A DNA stretch of 64,000 nucleotides from Progne subis subis (Eukaryota; Chordata; Aves; Passeriformes; Hirundinidae). The notes beneath the pieces were generated by a model. That model was not told where the DNA came from, ran no database searches, and saw only the letters and a list, made by a program, of their open reading frames with translations. Shown piece by piece: positions 11,070 through 21,914 of the stretch (the stretch's first letter is position 1; each line of letters starts with the position of its first letter). Location of the stretch: NCBI GenBank assembly GCA_022316685.1, contig JAKJHU010000467.1, forward strand, positions 1-64,000, read 5' to 3'. A program made the position numbers and the translations under genes.

Positions 11070-13501
11070 CTACAGCTGATGAATATCCTGCATCCAAGGA
11101 TCACAGAAGAGGTCTTCTAATGAGGCCTGTCCACGTCCAGCATGGTTAAACACTCCTGATCAGATCTTGGCACTCTGGGGAGAGAAACCAGAAACCGCTA
11201 GTCATTTAGAGAAGGCTCCTGTCTGCTTTGCCCACTATTCCCATGCCCAGGCCATGCTGGATGTGCTCAGAGCTGGGCCTAAACTTTCCCATCAATTCCC
11301 TGTTTTGGAGGAGAGCAGGAGAGCAGGACATGTGCCACCTCCTCAGCAGCTGCCAGAGCAGGATGCTCACCAGCCCGCTGCTGTCTCCCAGCACTGGTAT
11401 TGCCCCCGTGCCCAGAGATGAGGATCCACCTTGAGAGAGCCGTTGTGGCAGCGAGAGCTGATGGTCCCAGCTGATGTTCTGGCCCCTCCTGAAAGGGTGC
11501 TCCCCGCAGACCATCTGGTGCAGCAGGATGCCCAGGGACCAGATGGTAGCTGGCTTGCCGTAGTACCAGCCGAACTGGGTCCATTCCGGGGGACTGTATG
11601 ACGGTGTTCCTATGGAATACAGATGGAGCTCATCAGGGGGATGCTGCTGCTCCCAGAGCCTGGCCCCAGCATCCCTGGGCATGTGGAGGCTGCCCCAGTG
11701 GCACGTGGTGTGACCTGCTGCCCTCTCACCAGCACCTGGGACTTGTGGACAACCTTGGGGTTGGAAAAGAAGCCACTGGTGTTGGAAGAGGGCAGTGTAA
11801 GTTCTGGCAATGCCCAACCATGACAAGGAAAATCCCATTCAGTGCTGGGGAAAAACCATGCCTTCATCCTCCCTGCCTGCATTGCCCCAAAAACATTCTG
11901 AAGCCAAGGCAAACCAGGCGAGTGGAGCAGTCCAAGCCCTTTCTCACCTGCACACCAAACTGGCTGCTGCACAGGTTCTGGCTCCACCCCTCTCTGCCAC
12001 CCCCACACACGGGTGTTTCTGTCAGGCTGGCTGCCCCAGTCCCAGCCCCAGTCCTGGCAGAGTGGCTGGAAAAGGCTGCCAGCACGGCTGGAAGCTGACC
12101 CCACCTGCCCCTGCTCAAAAGCACTTCTGAAGCTCAATGCCATGACTGGCAGCAAAAGGGAGAACCCTGCTGCCACACCCAGGTTGGGTCATGAGATGTT
12201 GGGCCAGGAGATGTCCAGAACTGGGAGCACACCCCTTTGTGGGCTCACCTGCAAAGTGAGTGTAGGCCGTGTCTGCAGGTAGGTGCCACAGCCAAGTCGA
12301 TCAATTTGGCCTGCCCGGTGGCCAGGTCAACCAGGATGTTCTCTGGTTTGATGTCCCTGTGCAGGACCCCGCAGCTGGTGCAGTGCTGCACGGCCTCCAG
12401 CACCTGGCGGAACAGCTCCCGAGCCACCTCCTCGGACAGGAACCCCCGTGCCCGAATGAAATGCCGGAGGTCCTGACATCGTTCCGGGCGCTCCAGCACC
12501 ATGATGATGTCGTTGGGGAGCTCAAGCCACTCCAGCAGCTGGGCGACCCAGGGAAGCCAGTGGAGACCTTGTGCAGCAGCACGATCTCCAGTGGTGCGCT
12601 GGTGCCGTTGGGCTGCGGAGGAGCACGATGCCGTCAGTGGGGCTGATGCCGTGCCAGGGCTGGGGAAGCCCTCACCCAGCCCGGGATGCTCTGCACCCTG
12701 CGCTGGCCCACGCCCGCTCTCCCTCCAGGCATCCTTGGGGCTTCCACCCTGCCGGGCCTCGGCTCATCCCCGCCCAGCACGCCCCGGCTTCTCCCGCTGG
12801 CCCCGCTCACTCACCAGCTGGTCCCAGTGCCGGACGCGGTTCCGTGGCACCCTTTTGATGGCCACCTGCAAACCAAGGGGAGCAGCGGGATGAGCTCAGC
12901 ACCCGCCCTGCCCAGCCCCATCCTCCATCTCCTGCGCCCGCCGCCGGCCCCGCCGCTCACCGGGGCGCCGTCCGAGAGCCGCGTCGCCGCGAAGACGCTG
13001 CCGAAGCCGCCGCGCCCCAGGAGCGACCCCACTCGGTACTGCTCCTTGAGGCCGTGCTGCGCCTTCCCTGCCGGCGAGACGCGGCTGTCAGCGCTCGGCC
13101 CGGGGCCAGGAACGGCCCCCGAGCGCCCCTCAACCGCCCCGGGCCGGGCATCCCCAGGCGTTCGCTCCTGGGGACGGGACAGCGGCGGCTCGGGGCCGGC
13201 GGCCGCGCTGCCGAGCGGCGGAGCTCGGGCCGGGGAAGCCGCAGCGGAGGCGGCGGGAGCGGCTGCACCGCGTGTGTCCTCTGCGGGGCCCGGGAGGAGC
13301 CGGGGCCGGGGCCGGGGCCGGGGCCGAGCATGGCTCAGGCGCAGCCAAAGGGCAGCGATGCCCCCTTGGCTCCAGGCACTGATGCCCGCCCAGCATCGCC
13401 ACCGCCAGTACGGCCAGAGCCGGGCGGAGGGGAGACCGCGGCGGGACGCCCGGGGGGGGACGGGGCAGCCCCGTCCGGGGCCGGGGGCGGGCTGGGGGCA
13501 T
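11070..13501 (-). pseudogene. pim-1-like serine/threonine kinase locus, frameshifted
   Basis: Exons with consensus splice sites, read on minus: 13,067-12,961 (YRVGSLLGRGGFGSVFAATRLSDGAP, the glycine loop, written here in two parts: YRVGSLLGRGG and FGSVFAATRLSDGAP); 12,865-12,815 (VAIKRVPRNRVRHWDQL, catalytic lysine); 12,612-12,249 (hinge [10 protein letters not shown], catalytic loop [12 protein letters not shown]); 11,609-11,430 (GTPSYSPPEW, then KPATIWSLGILLHQM, helix F); and 11,174-11,070 (ECQDLIR to PWMQDIH, stop). This is the full PIM layout, an oncogenic-type survival kinase family greatly copied in songbirds. Five single-base deletions break it: near 12,548 (GFPG), near 12,297 (inside DFG), near 12,272 (after YLQ), near 11,148 and near 11,120. 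All five fall in short homopolymers, so assembly error is possible. The first exon is GC-rich with an uncertain start; an ATG at 13,501 opens one candidate frame. Confidence 0.85.
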
Positions 13502-13560
13502 GGCCCGGGCCGGGGAGAGGGAGACTGGGAGAGGAGGGGGACACCGGGAAAGGGAGACCG
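12950..13560. promoter_or_regulatory. CpG-rich island at the 5' end of the pim-like locus
   Basis: Very dense CpG and long G/C runs cover the P-loop exon and upstream sequence of the minus-strand kinase locus. This is typical of a CpG-island promoter for PIM genes. I see no clear TATA box. Long open frames on both strands here (up to 401 codons) reflect GC bias and an absence of stops, not separate genes. Confidence 0.6.
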
Positions 13561-13650
13561 GGAGAGGGTGCGGGACTGCGGGAGAGTGGTGCGGGACTGA
13601 GGGAGAGGGAGAGAAGAAGCAGGACGGGAGACAAAATTCTTCTCTGGCTT

Positions 13651-13708
13651 ATGCCGCTGCTGCTGCTGCGCTGCTGCCGCTGCTGCTGCTGCGCTGCTGC
13701 TGCTGCAA
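13651..13708. repeat. Interrupted CTG trinucleotide repeat
   Basis: Runs of CTG/GCTG broken by 'cgctgctgccg' lie just upstream of the CpG island of the minus-strand kinase locus. They give poly-Leu, poly-Cys or poly-Ala frames and poly-Ser/Gln on the other strand. This is a plausible length-polymorphic microsatellite. The adjacent 13,709-14,460 shows no gene that I recognise. Confidence 0.9.
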
Positions 13709-14460
13709 CTGAAGCCCTGGGGCCGTTTTTCCCTGTGTCCGTTTGTCCGTTGCCCGCTCAGCCGCGCCGAGCCCCGCGCTCCCCGGGGGCAGCCCCTGAG
13801 CCTGTCCAGACACGGGAACTTTGCAGTGTTGAGCCAAGACCCAGAGTCTTGACTCCTGCACGGTGGCACAGGAATCCCCTTGGCTGCTGCTGTGCATTGT
13901 CCCTGCTGAGGGTCAGACACTGTCAGAGCACATTCCCTGAATGCAGATTTGTACCTGACCCAAGCACTGCACCTGTGTCTCCAGCATTGCTTTCCAAGAA
14001 AAACAGGGGAAGGCAAACTGCATGTAGCTCATGGTATTTTACAGTGTCTGAAATTTGCCAACTCATGGATCTTCAGGTGAGATCCATTTGGAATTGATGG
14101 GATGGAGAAGTAGTGCAAGATGGAAAAGGGGAGCATAGAAATAAATAGAGAAAAACATCTTGGAATGTTTCTTTCCATTTTCATTTCATTTCTTAAAAGC
14201 TCTTTCAGTTTTCCCAGAATCTGCTCCACAATCCCGTTTGCTCTTTCCAAGAAACTTCCTGCAGAACAGGGTGGCTTCTGGCACAAGATGTGCCACAACG
14301 GCAGCTTCCCTTGGCTTTCCACACTGTGCATGCAGCAGGAGTCTTGCAGCAAAGCAGGACAAATATTAATAAACCTGACAACTTGTTCTTTCTTTTCCTT
14401 GTGGACTGGGGATTGTGCCATTGGTAAGGTTTTCATTGTTACTGTTCTCCCCTAAGAAAA

Positions 14461-16978
14461 CAGGACAGGGTACCGGTGGTACCTACTGGGAGTCTGTTAT
14501 CGTCCACCCAAGCAGGAAGAAGAGCTGGACAACTTATTCTATAAGCAGCTGGAGAATGTTTCAGGATCACCAGCCCCTGTTCTTGTAGGTGACTTCAACC
14601 TGCCAGACATCTGCTGGGATCTCCATACAGCAGCAAAGAGGCAGTCCAGGAAGGTTTTGGAGTGTATGGAGAACAACCTGTTGTCACAGCTGGTGTGAGC
14701 CCACCAGGGGATGGACTATGTTAGACCTGTTGTTTGCAAATAGAGAAGGACAGGTGGGAGATGTGGTGGTTGGAGGATGCTTGGGACAGAGTGATCAAGA
14801 AATGAGAGTTCTCATATTTGGTGAAATCAGGAGGAACATCAATAAGACTTTTACACTTCAGAGGGCAGACTTTGGCCTATTTAGGAGACTTATTCAGAGA
14901 GTTCCTTGGGAAACAATGAAGTCCAGGAAGGGTGGCATGCTTCAAAGCAGAGATCTTGAGGGCAGAGGAACAGACTGTGTGCTGAAAGATGAGCTGACGA
15001 GGCAAACGTCCATCCTGGACGGCAACAGGGTTTTGAAAGACTTAGGAATAAAAAGAGGATGTACCATCTTTGGAAGGAGGGTCAGGTCTCTCAGGAGGTA
15101 TTTAAGAGAGTTGCTAGGGCATGTAGGAAAAACAGTAGGGTGGCCAAAGCTCAGTTCAAACTTAATTTGACAGCTTTGTAAAGGATAATAAAAAATGTTT
15201 TTACAAATATATTAGAGGCAAAGGAAGGGTAAGACCAACCTTTGTTCTCTGCTGGATGTGCGAGGGAACTCAGTAACTGCAGATGAGGAGAAGGCAGAAG
15301 TGCTTGATGCCTTCTTTTCCTCAGTGTTTAGTGGGAAGACAGCTTGTCCCAGGACAACTGCCCTCCTGGGCTGGTAGATGGTGTCAGGGAGCAGAATGGT
15401 CCCCCTGTTATCCAGGAGGAGGCAGTCAGAGAACTGCTGAGATGCTTGGATGTTCAGAAATCTATGGGCCCAGATGGGATCCATCCCAAGGTCATGAGGG
15501 AGCTGGCAGATGAGCCTGCAAAGCTGCTCTCCATCATTTACCAACAGCCCTGGCTCACTGGTGAGGTTCCAGGTGACTGGAAGCTGGCCAATGTGACACC
15601 ATTCACAAAGGGTGGGAAGGAGGATCCTGGTAATTAGAGGCCAGTTAGCCTGACCTCAGTACCCGGTAAGGTCATGGAGCAGTTTATATTGAGTGTCATC
15701 ACACAGCACCTACAGGATGGCCAGGGTATCAGACCCAGCCAGCATGGGTTTAGGAGGGGTAGGTCGTGTTTGACCAGCCTGCTCTCCTTTTATGACCAGG
15801 TGACCCACCTGGTGGATGTGGGAATGCTGTGGATGTTGTGTATTTGGACTTCAGCAAGGCCTTTGACACTGTCTCCACAGCACACTCCTGGAAAAGCTGG
15901 CAGCCCACGGCTTGGACAGGAGCACTCTTTGCTGGGTTAAGAACTGGCTGCATGGCCGGGCCCAGAGAGTGGTGGGGAACGGTGCTGCATGCAGCTGGCA
16001 GCCAGTCACCAGTGGTGTTCCTCAGGGGTCTGTGCTGGGGCCAGCTCTGTTCAGGATTTTTATTGATCACATGGATGAGGGTAATGAGTCTTTCCTTAGC
16101 AAATTTGCAGATGACACCAAGCTGGGAGCATGTGTAGATCTGTTGGAAGGTAGGAGGGCTCTGCAGAGAGACCTGGAACAGTTGGATGGATGGGCAGAGT
16201 CCAACAAGATGAGGTTTAATAAGTCCAAGTACTGAGTCCTGCATTTTGGGCACAATAACCCCCTGCAATGTTGTAGTCTGGGGACAGTGTGACTGGACAG
16301 TGCCCAGGCAGAAAGGGACCTGTTCCACTGATGGACAGCAGGCTGGACATGAGCCAGCAGTGTGCCCAGGTGGCCAAGAAGGCCAATGGCACCTGGCCTG
16401 GATCAGGAATGGTGTGGCCAGCAGGAGCAGGGCAGTGATTATTATCCTGTGCTCAGCACTGGTGAGGCCACACCTGGAGTGCTGTGTCCAGTTCTGGCCC
16501 CTCAGTTTTGGAAGGACGTTGAGACGCTTGAGTGTGTCCAGACGATGGCAACAAGTCTGGTGAAGGACTTGGAACACAGGTCCTGTGTGGAGTGCCTGAG
16601 GGAGCTGGGCTTGTTTGTCCTGGAGAAAAGGAGACTCAGAGGAGACCTTTTCACTCTCTACAACTTCCTGAAGCGTGGTTGTAGTCAAGTGGGGGTTGGT
16701 CTCTTTCTCCAGGCAGCAACTGACAAAATGAGAGGACACAGTCTGAAGCTGCATCAAGGGAAATACAGGTTGGATATTAGGAAAAATCTTTTTACGAAAA
16801 GGGCGATAATGTTCTGGAATGGTCTGCCTGGGGAGGTGGTGGCATCACCATCCCTGCATGTGTTTGTAAAAAGACTGGATGTGGCACTCTGTGCCATGAT
16901 TTAGTTGAGCGTTAGGGCAAGGATTGGGCTCGATAATCTTGAAGATCCCTTCCAACATAGTGATTCCATGATTCTGTC
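14461..16978 (+). mobile_element. CR1 LINE, 5'-truncated, decayed ORF2
   Basis: The element starts inside the endonuclease domain (GDFNLPDICWD at about 14,588). Reverse transcriptase follows: the GPDGIHPKVMREL block near 15,470, EDPGN then RPVSLTSVPGKVMEQ near 15,630-15,680, QHGFRRGRSCLTSLLSFYD near 15,745, [13 protein letters not shown] near 15,830 and the catalytic FADDTKLG near 16,102. It then runs through the RT thumb and ends in the CR1 3' UTR with octamer-like ATTCCATG/ATTCTG repeats at 16,955-16,978. Several stops and frameshifts break the ORF, for example between 15,170 and 15,344 and near 15,640. Full CR1 is about 4.5 kb, so roughly the 5' 2 kb is missing. This element cannot move by itself. 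Confidence 0.95.
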
Positions 16979-17553
16979 AATTGTAAGGGAGTACAAGCCT
17001 GGGTGAATGCAGAGAAAGAATCTCCAGAGCCTGCAGCCAGAAGCTGAGGGTTGTGTGATAGTCATTTCAACAACACCATGGACATTTCAAAAGTGATCCA
17101 GAACATGAAAATGGGCTGAAAGAGGGAATTTGTTTCTGTGTTCAGCTTTGATGATTCTACATGTCATGCACTGGTATAAATCAAAGAGTACAATCAGTTC
17201 ATTGGAAGCAGCAGAACAAGCTCTCAGAGCAGATGACAGAAAGAATCTGAAATGGCGAAATGCAGGGAATGAAGATGAACTTGGTGAACTTGGTCTGTAA
17301 GAAGGGTCATTTTGTCCAAATCATTTCCAATCCATTCCCTCTGCTTTTGTCCTTCCTAACAAGGCCAATCGCATCTCAGATTTCCCATGAAATAAGAACT
17401 CTGAGCTTGTGGAACTGCCTGAAAGATGCCCTGTTCCTCTGCAGGAACACTCAGGCTGAAAAAGAAGCCTGAGCCCTGTCTTGGGAAGCCTCCTCTGAGC
17501 TGGAATTTGTGCTGTGCTGGGAGAGGAGGAGGAGGAGGAGAGGGAGAATGATG
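16979..17553. other. Unassigned intergenic stretch
   Basis: Moderately AT-rich unique-looking DNA between the CR1 end and the solo LTR. I see no gene, RNA or repeat here beyond a short GAGGAGGAG run at 17,522-17,540. Confidence 0.6.
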
Positions 17554-17559
17554 GGCACT

Positions 17560-17932
17560 TGTCACTGAGACACACAAAGCAGTCACACGCAGAAAAGAGA
17601 TTTTCGCAGAGGTCCTTCCGATCCAGCTCACATCCGAGAGAGCGGAGAGAAGAAATCCCTTTGTTTATTTCTTACTTTTTATACATTTCTAGGTCTAGCA
17701 GAAGATTGGCTTTTGGGGTTTCCACCTCTCAGCCTCAGTGGCCAGAACAATTGTCAGTTACAGTTGTTTTCAGGTTAGAAATAAGCAAACAAAGGACAGG
17801 ATTGAAAAACAAAGAATTTGTTTATGTTACATCTGTGGGAAAAGGTAGAAAACTGCTCTAATATTCTACAGTAACTAAAAGATCTAACTCTATTTCAAAA
17901 GGCTTTAAAAACTCAGAAAAATCAGGGTAACA
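17560..17932 (-). mobile_element. Solo LTR, family A, with 6-bp target duplication
   Basis: On minus the element starts TGTTACC (17,932) and ends in ...GTGACA (17,560). It is flanked by perfect direct repeats GGCACT at 17,554-17,559 and 17,933-17,938. It is homologous along its length to the solo LTR at 54,430-54,819, including an ACAGTTGTTTTCAGGTT-type segment and a TATAAAAA box near 17,680 on minus with AATAAA just after. A 6-bp duplication with TG...CA ends fits an alpha/beta-type (ERV2/ERVK-like) retrovirus. No internal sequence remains. Confidence 0.9.
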
Positions 17933-17939
17933 GGCACTG

Positions 17940-18190
17940 TGTGTCAGGAGCAGGAGGTTTGGGCCGCAGGACATTCCGCCTGTGCCGCTGCCCCGCAATC
18001 GGCGGCCGTGCCCGGGGCTCTGGGCCTGGCCCCGCGTGCGCTGAGCTCCCGACACTGCGGGAGCTCCCCGGGCTGGGCTCAGGTTCTGCTGGGACTGGGC
18101 AGCAGGCTGGGCTCCAACTGGGATCAGCAGCAGCTGGAATACCTCTGGGCATCTCCACTTTGTGCTGCTGCTCGGAAGCAACGATGAAGC
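17940..18190. other. CpG-rich segment of unknown role
   Basis: A 250-bp GC- and CpG-rich block immediately follows the solo LTR. No recognisable protein appears in any frame. It could be the remains of a promoter or first exon. Confidence 0.4.
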
Positions 18191-18559
18191 GAGTTGAGAA
18201 GTTCTCATTTTTTTTTCCTCTTCTGGTGGATTTTTTCATTTTATTTTTCACTCCAGAGGCAAATTCTGTGATGACCTCTGTGAGTTGATTCTATTTCAGC
18301 AGCAACAGCAACAGGGCTGTGTTTGAGCACTGCAAATGTGGCCTGTGTGTCTTTAATTCTCCTCAACTTTGAGCTCAGGGACCTGTGAACATTTGGAGAT
18401 CTGCTACTCATGATGCCAGAGTTCCCCATCACAAAGGCACTCTGGGTGGCACCAATCAAAAAATTGCAGTTTTACAGATAAAATTCAAGTGGCAAGCAGA
18501 AGAGGGGCAACAGCAGTCATGATCTACAATTCCCAAGGCAAAGGCAGCAGCAGCCTCCT

Positions 18560-18990
18560 GCTGTCACCTCAGGGTGCGTAAAACAGTGCTGAAAACAGCG
18601 CTGGAACCCGATCCTTTCTTTCTCTGGAGGCTGGCTCAGGGCAGCACAGCCGGGCCCGAGGAATCAGGGCTGTTTGTGGGTGATTGTCGCTCTACTCCAG
18701 AATTCAGCTGGAAAATCCCCTGGGAAGCCGAGGCAGGAGCAGGTGGGAAGGGGCCGGCGCTGCTGCTGCTCCTGCCCGGGAGCCCCGGCTGGGCCGGGCC
18801 GGCGCCCGCTGCGCTGCGGCTCCTGCTGCTGCCAGAGCCGGGCGGGACTCGGGCACAGGGAATGGACACGGGGGGACAGCAAAGGCCTGGGCGGCTGCAG
18901 GGATGTTCGCGCTGGGGCCAGCGCCAGCACACAGCTTCAGCCGCAATGAACCCCGAGGGGAACGCTGGGGAAAGGCTCCATTTCAGCCTT
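18560..18990. other. CpG-rich segment of unknown role
   Basis: A second GC-rich block with CTGCTGCTGCTCC runs and many CpGs. Frames on both strands are open but low-complexity (Ala/Pro/Gly/Arg-rich), with no domain that I recognise. It may be a relic first exon or promoter. Confidence 0.4.
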
Positions 18991-19077
18991 TCTTTACTCA
19001 TGGCTGTGAAGGGACCGAAATCAAAGGAGAACAAGCAGGGCCCGACCCCTTCTCCTTTGGGAGGAGCCCCGTGCCTG

Positions 19078-19135
19078 GGGCTGTGAGGGGCTGTGAGGGG
19101 CCATGAGGGGCTGTGAGGGATTGTGAGGGGAAAAG
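19078..19135. repeat. Short GGGGCTGTGA tandem repeat
   Basis: About five 10-11-base units on the theme GGGGCTGTGA in a row. Low complexity. Confidence 0.85.
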
Positions 19136-19159
19136 GGTCTCTGAGAGGCTGTGGGAGGC

Positions 19160-19345
19160 CAGGCACTTCATGGAACCAAGGGTCCATTATGACACTGTGG
19201 AACCAAGGAGATTCCTGTTGACAGTACAGAACCTCATGGAACCAAGGGGCCATTGTGGCACAGCAAGGCCTGTGGAACCAAAGAGACCATGGTGACACTA
19301 GAGAACCTCATGGATCATGGATCCTTGTGACACTGCAGAACCAAG
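19160..19345. repeat. ~37-bp minisatellite, short array
   Basis: Roughly five degenerate units in the 'CATGGAACCAAGG ... TGTGACACTG' orientation, the same as at 30,680 and 41,020 and opposite to 4,880 and 37,020. Confidence 0.8.
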
Positions 19346-19479
19346 GAGAATGTTGTTGGCAGAGTGTCTGAGCACAGCTGCTGCAGGGATCCATGTACAG
19401 GTATGACTATGGAATGGGATAGACCAGACCAGGATAGTCCCGTTGGGAATGATCTGCAGTTCAGAGCAGAATGATGGTC

Positions 19480-19690
19480 TGCTCCAAGTGCCTGACCCCT
19501 CCAGGGCTGACCAAAAGTGAAAGCAGTCATTAAGGGCACTGTCTCTTAAACACCGACAGCCTTGGGGCATCAACCACCTCTCCAGGGAGCCTGTGCAGTG
19601 TTTGAGCACCCTCTCAGGAAAGAAACACTTTCTCCTGTGCAGTCTAAACCATCCCTGCTACAGCTTTGACCCATTCTCCCATGTTCCATC
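19480..19690 (-). mobile_element. CR1 LINE 3'-region fragment
   Basis: The plus-strand text 'ccaccctctcaggaaagaaa', 'tctaaaccatcccTGCTACAGC' and 'cagggagcctgtgcagtgtt' is the reverse complement of the CR1 region just before its 3' UTR. The fragment has no intact frame. Confidence 0.7.
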
Positions 19691-19699
19691 CCAGGATAT

Positions 19700-20160
19700 G
19701 AGGGAGAAGAGAAAGGGAAATGCAGGGCAGAGCCAGGGGGCAGCGAGATGGGAGTGTGCAGCCTGCAGGGACACAGCAGCAGCTGTGGGACAGCGCAGGA
19801 CAAGCTGTGCTGGACATGGCCAAGGGCCCTGGCAGGGCTGGCAGTGCCCAGGAGAAGCCAAGTCTTGGTGCCCTGGGGCACAGCAGGGTCTGTGCCACCA
19901 AGGGCTGTGAGGAGACACCTTGTCCTGAGGCCCTGGGGCCTCCTGGCACAGCCCCAGCAAGGCTGGGCACTGTCAGCCCCTTGTCCTGCCCTCAGCATCC
20001 CCCCACATCCCAGTGGCCTCAGGGATCTGCTGGGACCAGTCCCTGGGGAGCCTTGGGCAGGAATGGCCCTGGGGGGCTCCTGAATGCTCCCAGGGACTGC
20101 AGGTTTTCCAAAGGACTTTGGGTTTTGCTTTGGCCTGGGAGTCTCTGAGGGGTTTGTGCA
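19700..20160. repeat. Low-copy repeat module, related to 24,930-25,300 and 29,900-30,320
   Basis: GC-rich sequence with a shared core around CCTGCAGGGACA and 'gacatggccaagggccctgg'. The reverse complement recurs, diverged, at 24,930-25,300. A more distant version forms the distal part of the inverted-repeat arms (29,900-30,320, 38,840-39,300 and 43,130-43,560). The common core TCTGTCCCTGCAGGCTGT on one strand looks like a splice acceptor, so this may be a relic of an unrecognised gene. I cannot assign a function. Confidence 0.45.
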
Positions 20161-20720
20161 ATCATGGCCTCCAATTATCTGCTAATTAGTCCCTGGAGAT
20201 GTTTTGGCAGTAACAACACTCAGTGGGGCTCATTAATGCCTCAAAGTACGCAAGAATCATTAAAGTACTACTTTTTGACACTGAATCCCTGAGAGGTTTG
20301 TGCAGTCATGGCCTCCAATTATCCAATATTTAATGAGTCCCTAGAGAGGCTTTGTATTGACACTCAGCAGGGCTCATTCATGCTCTGTAATACTCTAGGT
20401 TTTTTAAGGTACTTTGGGTTTTCCTTTCCACACTGAGTCTCTGAGAGGTTTTTGGGCAATCATGGCCTCCAATTCTGTCCTCCAAGGAGTACATGAGGAG
20501 CCTGTGTTGGGGATGGACCTCAGTGGGACCCATGAATGCTGTGAGACATTTTGGGTTTTTCCTGTGACTTGGACTGCTGGAAAGGTCTGTGCAATCTCCT
20601 CTCAGGCCCTGAGGGCTCAGCACCAAATGCACCACGGGGCTCCTTGGGATCAAGCAAGTCCTGACAAACCATGGCTGTGCCTTGATTTCCCTCTGGGCTG
20701 GTGCAGTTCATTAGGAATGT
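20100..20720. repeat. Degenerate ~145-bp tandem repeat, about 4 units
   Basis: Each unit has ACTTTGGGTTTT, a 'gagtctctgagaggtttgtg' segment, the core CAATCATGGCCTCCAATT (20,158; 20,302; 20,457; lost in the last) and 'cactcagTGGGGCTCATTAATG'-like sequence. Spacing of the core is about 145-155 bases. Units are clearly diverged, so the array is old. Confidence 0.8.
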
Positions 20721-20814
20721 TTTCTACAACAGTTATGGAGAAAGATTTCAAAGAGCTTCTAAGAAATACACATTCCTGTTATAAAAGGTGTGTTGTATTA
20801 CTGTTATCTCTAGA

Positions 20815-20945
20815 GAAGAGGTGATTGCAGCATTCTGTGATTGATATTGATCCAGGGTCTCTCCTCAGGAAGTCTGACCTGGTCACAGAAGCTGTGCCTT
20901 GAGATCTGACCCAGTTTGGACAACTTTGCTGCACATTCCCCAAGC
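20815..20945 (-). repeat. Diverged inverted copy of the ~235-bp repeat
   Basis: 'GAGAAGAGGTGATTGCAGCA' then 'ttctgtgattgatattgatc' then CAGGGTCTCTCCTCAGGAAG matches the reverse complement of 23,370-23,435 with many substitutions. Confidence 0.55.
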
Positions 20946-21244
20946 CCATCCTGTCTGTCCTCACACACCTGGGACCTGCTTTCCTTGGAGAGCTGCCTGC
21001 ACTCAGGCAAAAAGGGGTTTTCTTTTTTTTGAAGGAATGTAAACCTCCTAATTTTCCCCACTGGAAACAGACACACTCCTCAGTGTGTGCCAGCCCAAGG
21101 TGCCACCAAAACCACTGCAGCCGTGCCCTGGGCCAGCTGTGAGGGTGGATCATCATCCCAACCTGCCCTGGGCCATGGCAAGGGGCTGTGGCCATGGACA
21201 CTGCACTGACCCCACTGCTGGGTTTGGGTGCCACAGCAACTGTG

Positions 21245-21790
21245 AGCAGTTCAAGGTTCCTTGGAAACACTGGGGAGGACTGGGACACACTGGGGGACAC
21301 TGGGAACGCTGAGGGAGACACTGGGACATACTGGGAGTGATACTGGGGTGGACTGGGACAACCTGGGAACACCGGGAATGCTGAGGGGGAATCTGGGCAG
21401 ACTGGGATGGACTGTGGGGGTACACTGAGACATACTGGGACATACTGGGAGTGATACTGGGCCATACTGAGACATACTGGGGGTACTCTTGAGTGATACT
21501 GGGGGATACTGGGACAAACTTGGGACACTGGGAACACTGTGGGCAAACGGGGGGACACAGGGGTGTACTTTGGATGATACTTGGGGGAACTGGAAGGGAA
21601 TGGAAATGAACTCAGGTGTATTGGGAGGGACTGGACTGCACTTGGAGGGCCTGGAGGGGCACTGGGGTTTTACTTGGCTTTACTGGGGATGAAATGTGCT
21701 GTAGTGGGTGGGACTGGACGGGCACTGTATATGTACTGGGTTACTGGGGATAACCTGGGCTGGAGTGGAAGAGACTGGAGGGATTGAATA
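21245..21790. repeat. ACTGGG-based minisatellite
   Basis: About 540 bases made of degenerate 10-20 base units around ACTGGGACA and GATACTGGG, strongly G-rich on the plus strand. The repeated G-triplets could form quadruplexes. No coding content. Confidence 0.9.
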
Positions 21791-21914
21791 AGCTTCTCCC
21801 CCCCCCACTGTTTCCTATTTGCAGAGGCTGCTGCCCATCACAGCCCGCAGCCAATCAGCACCAGTGATAGGGACACAAGGGGCGGAGTTTGCTGCCTGCG
21901 CCATCTTTTCTGTT

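Noticed and set aside
13651..13708. Poly-glutamine or poly-leucine coding repeat
   Set aside because: No gene model includes it. It lies upstream of the kinase CpG island.
12811..14016. 401-codon minus-strand frame
   Set aside because: Only the end is kinase exon 2 read through into its intron. The rest is CpG-island sequence and CTG repeat lacking stops.
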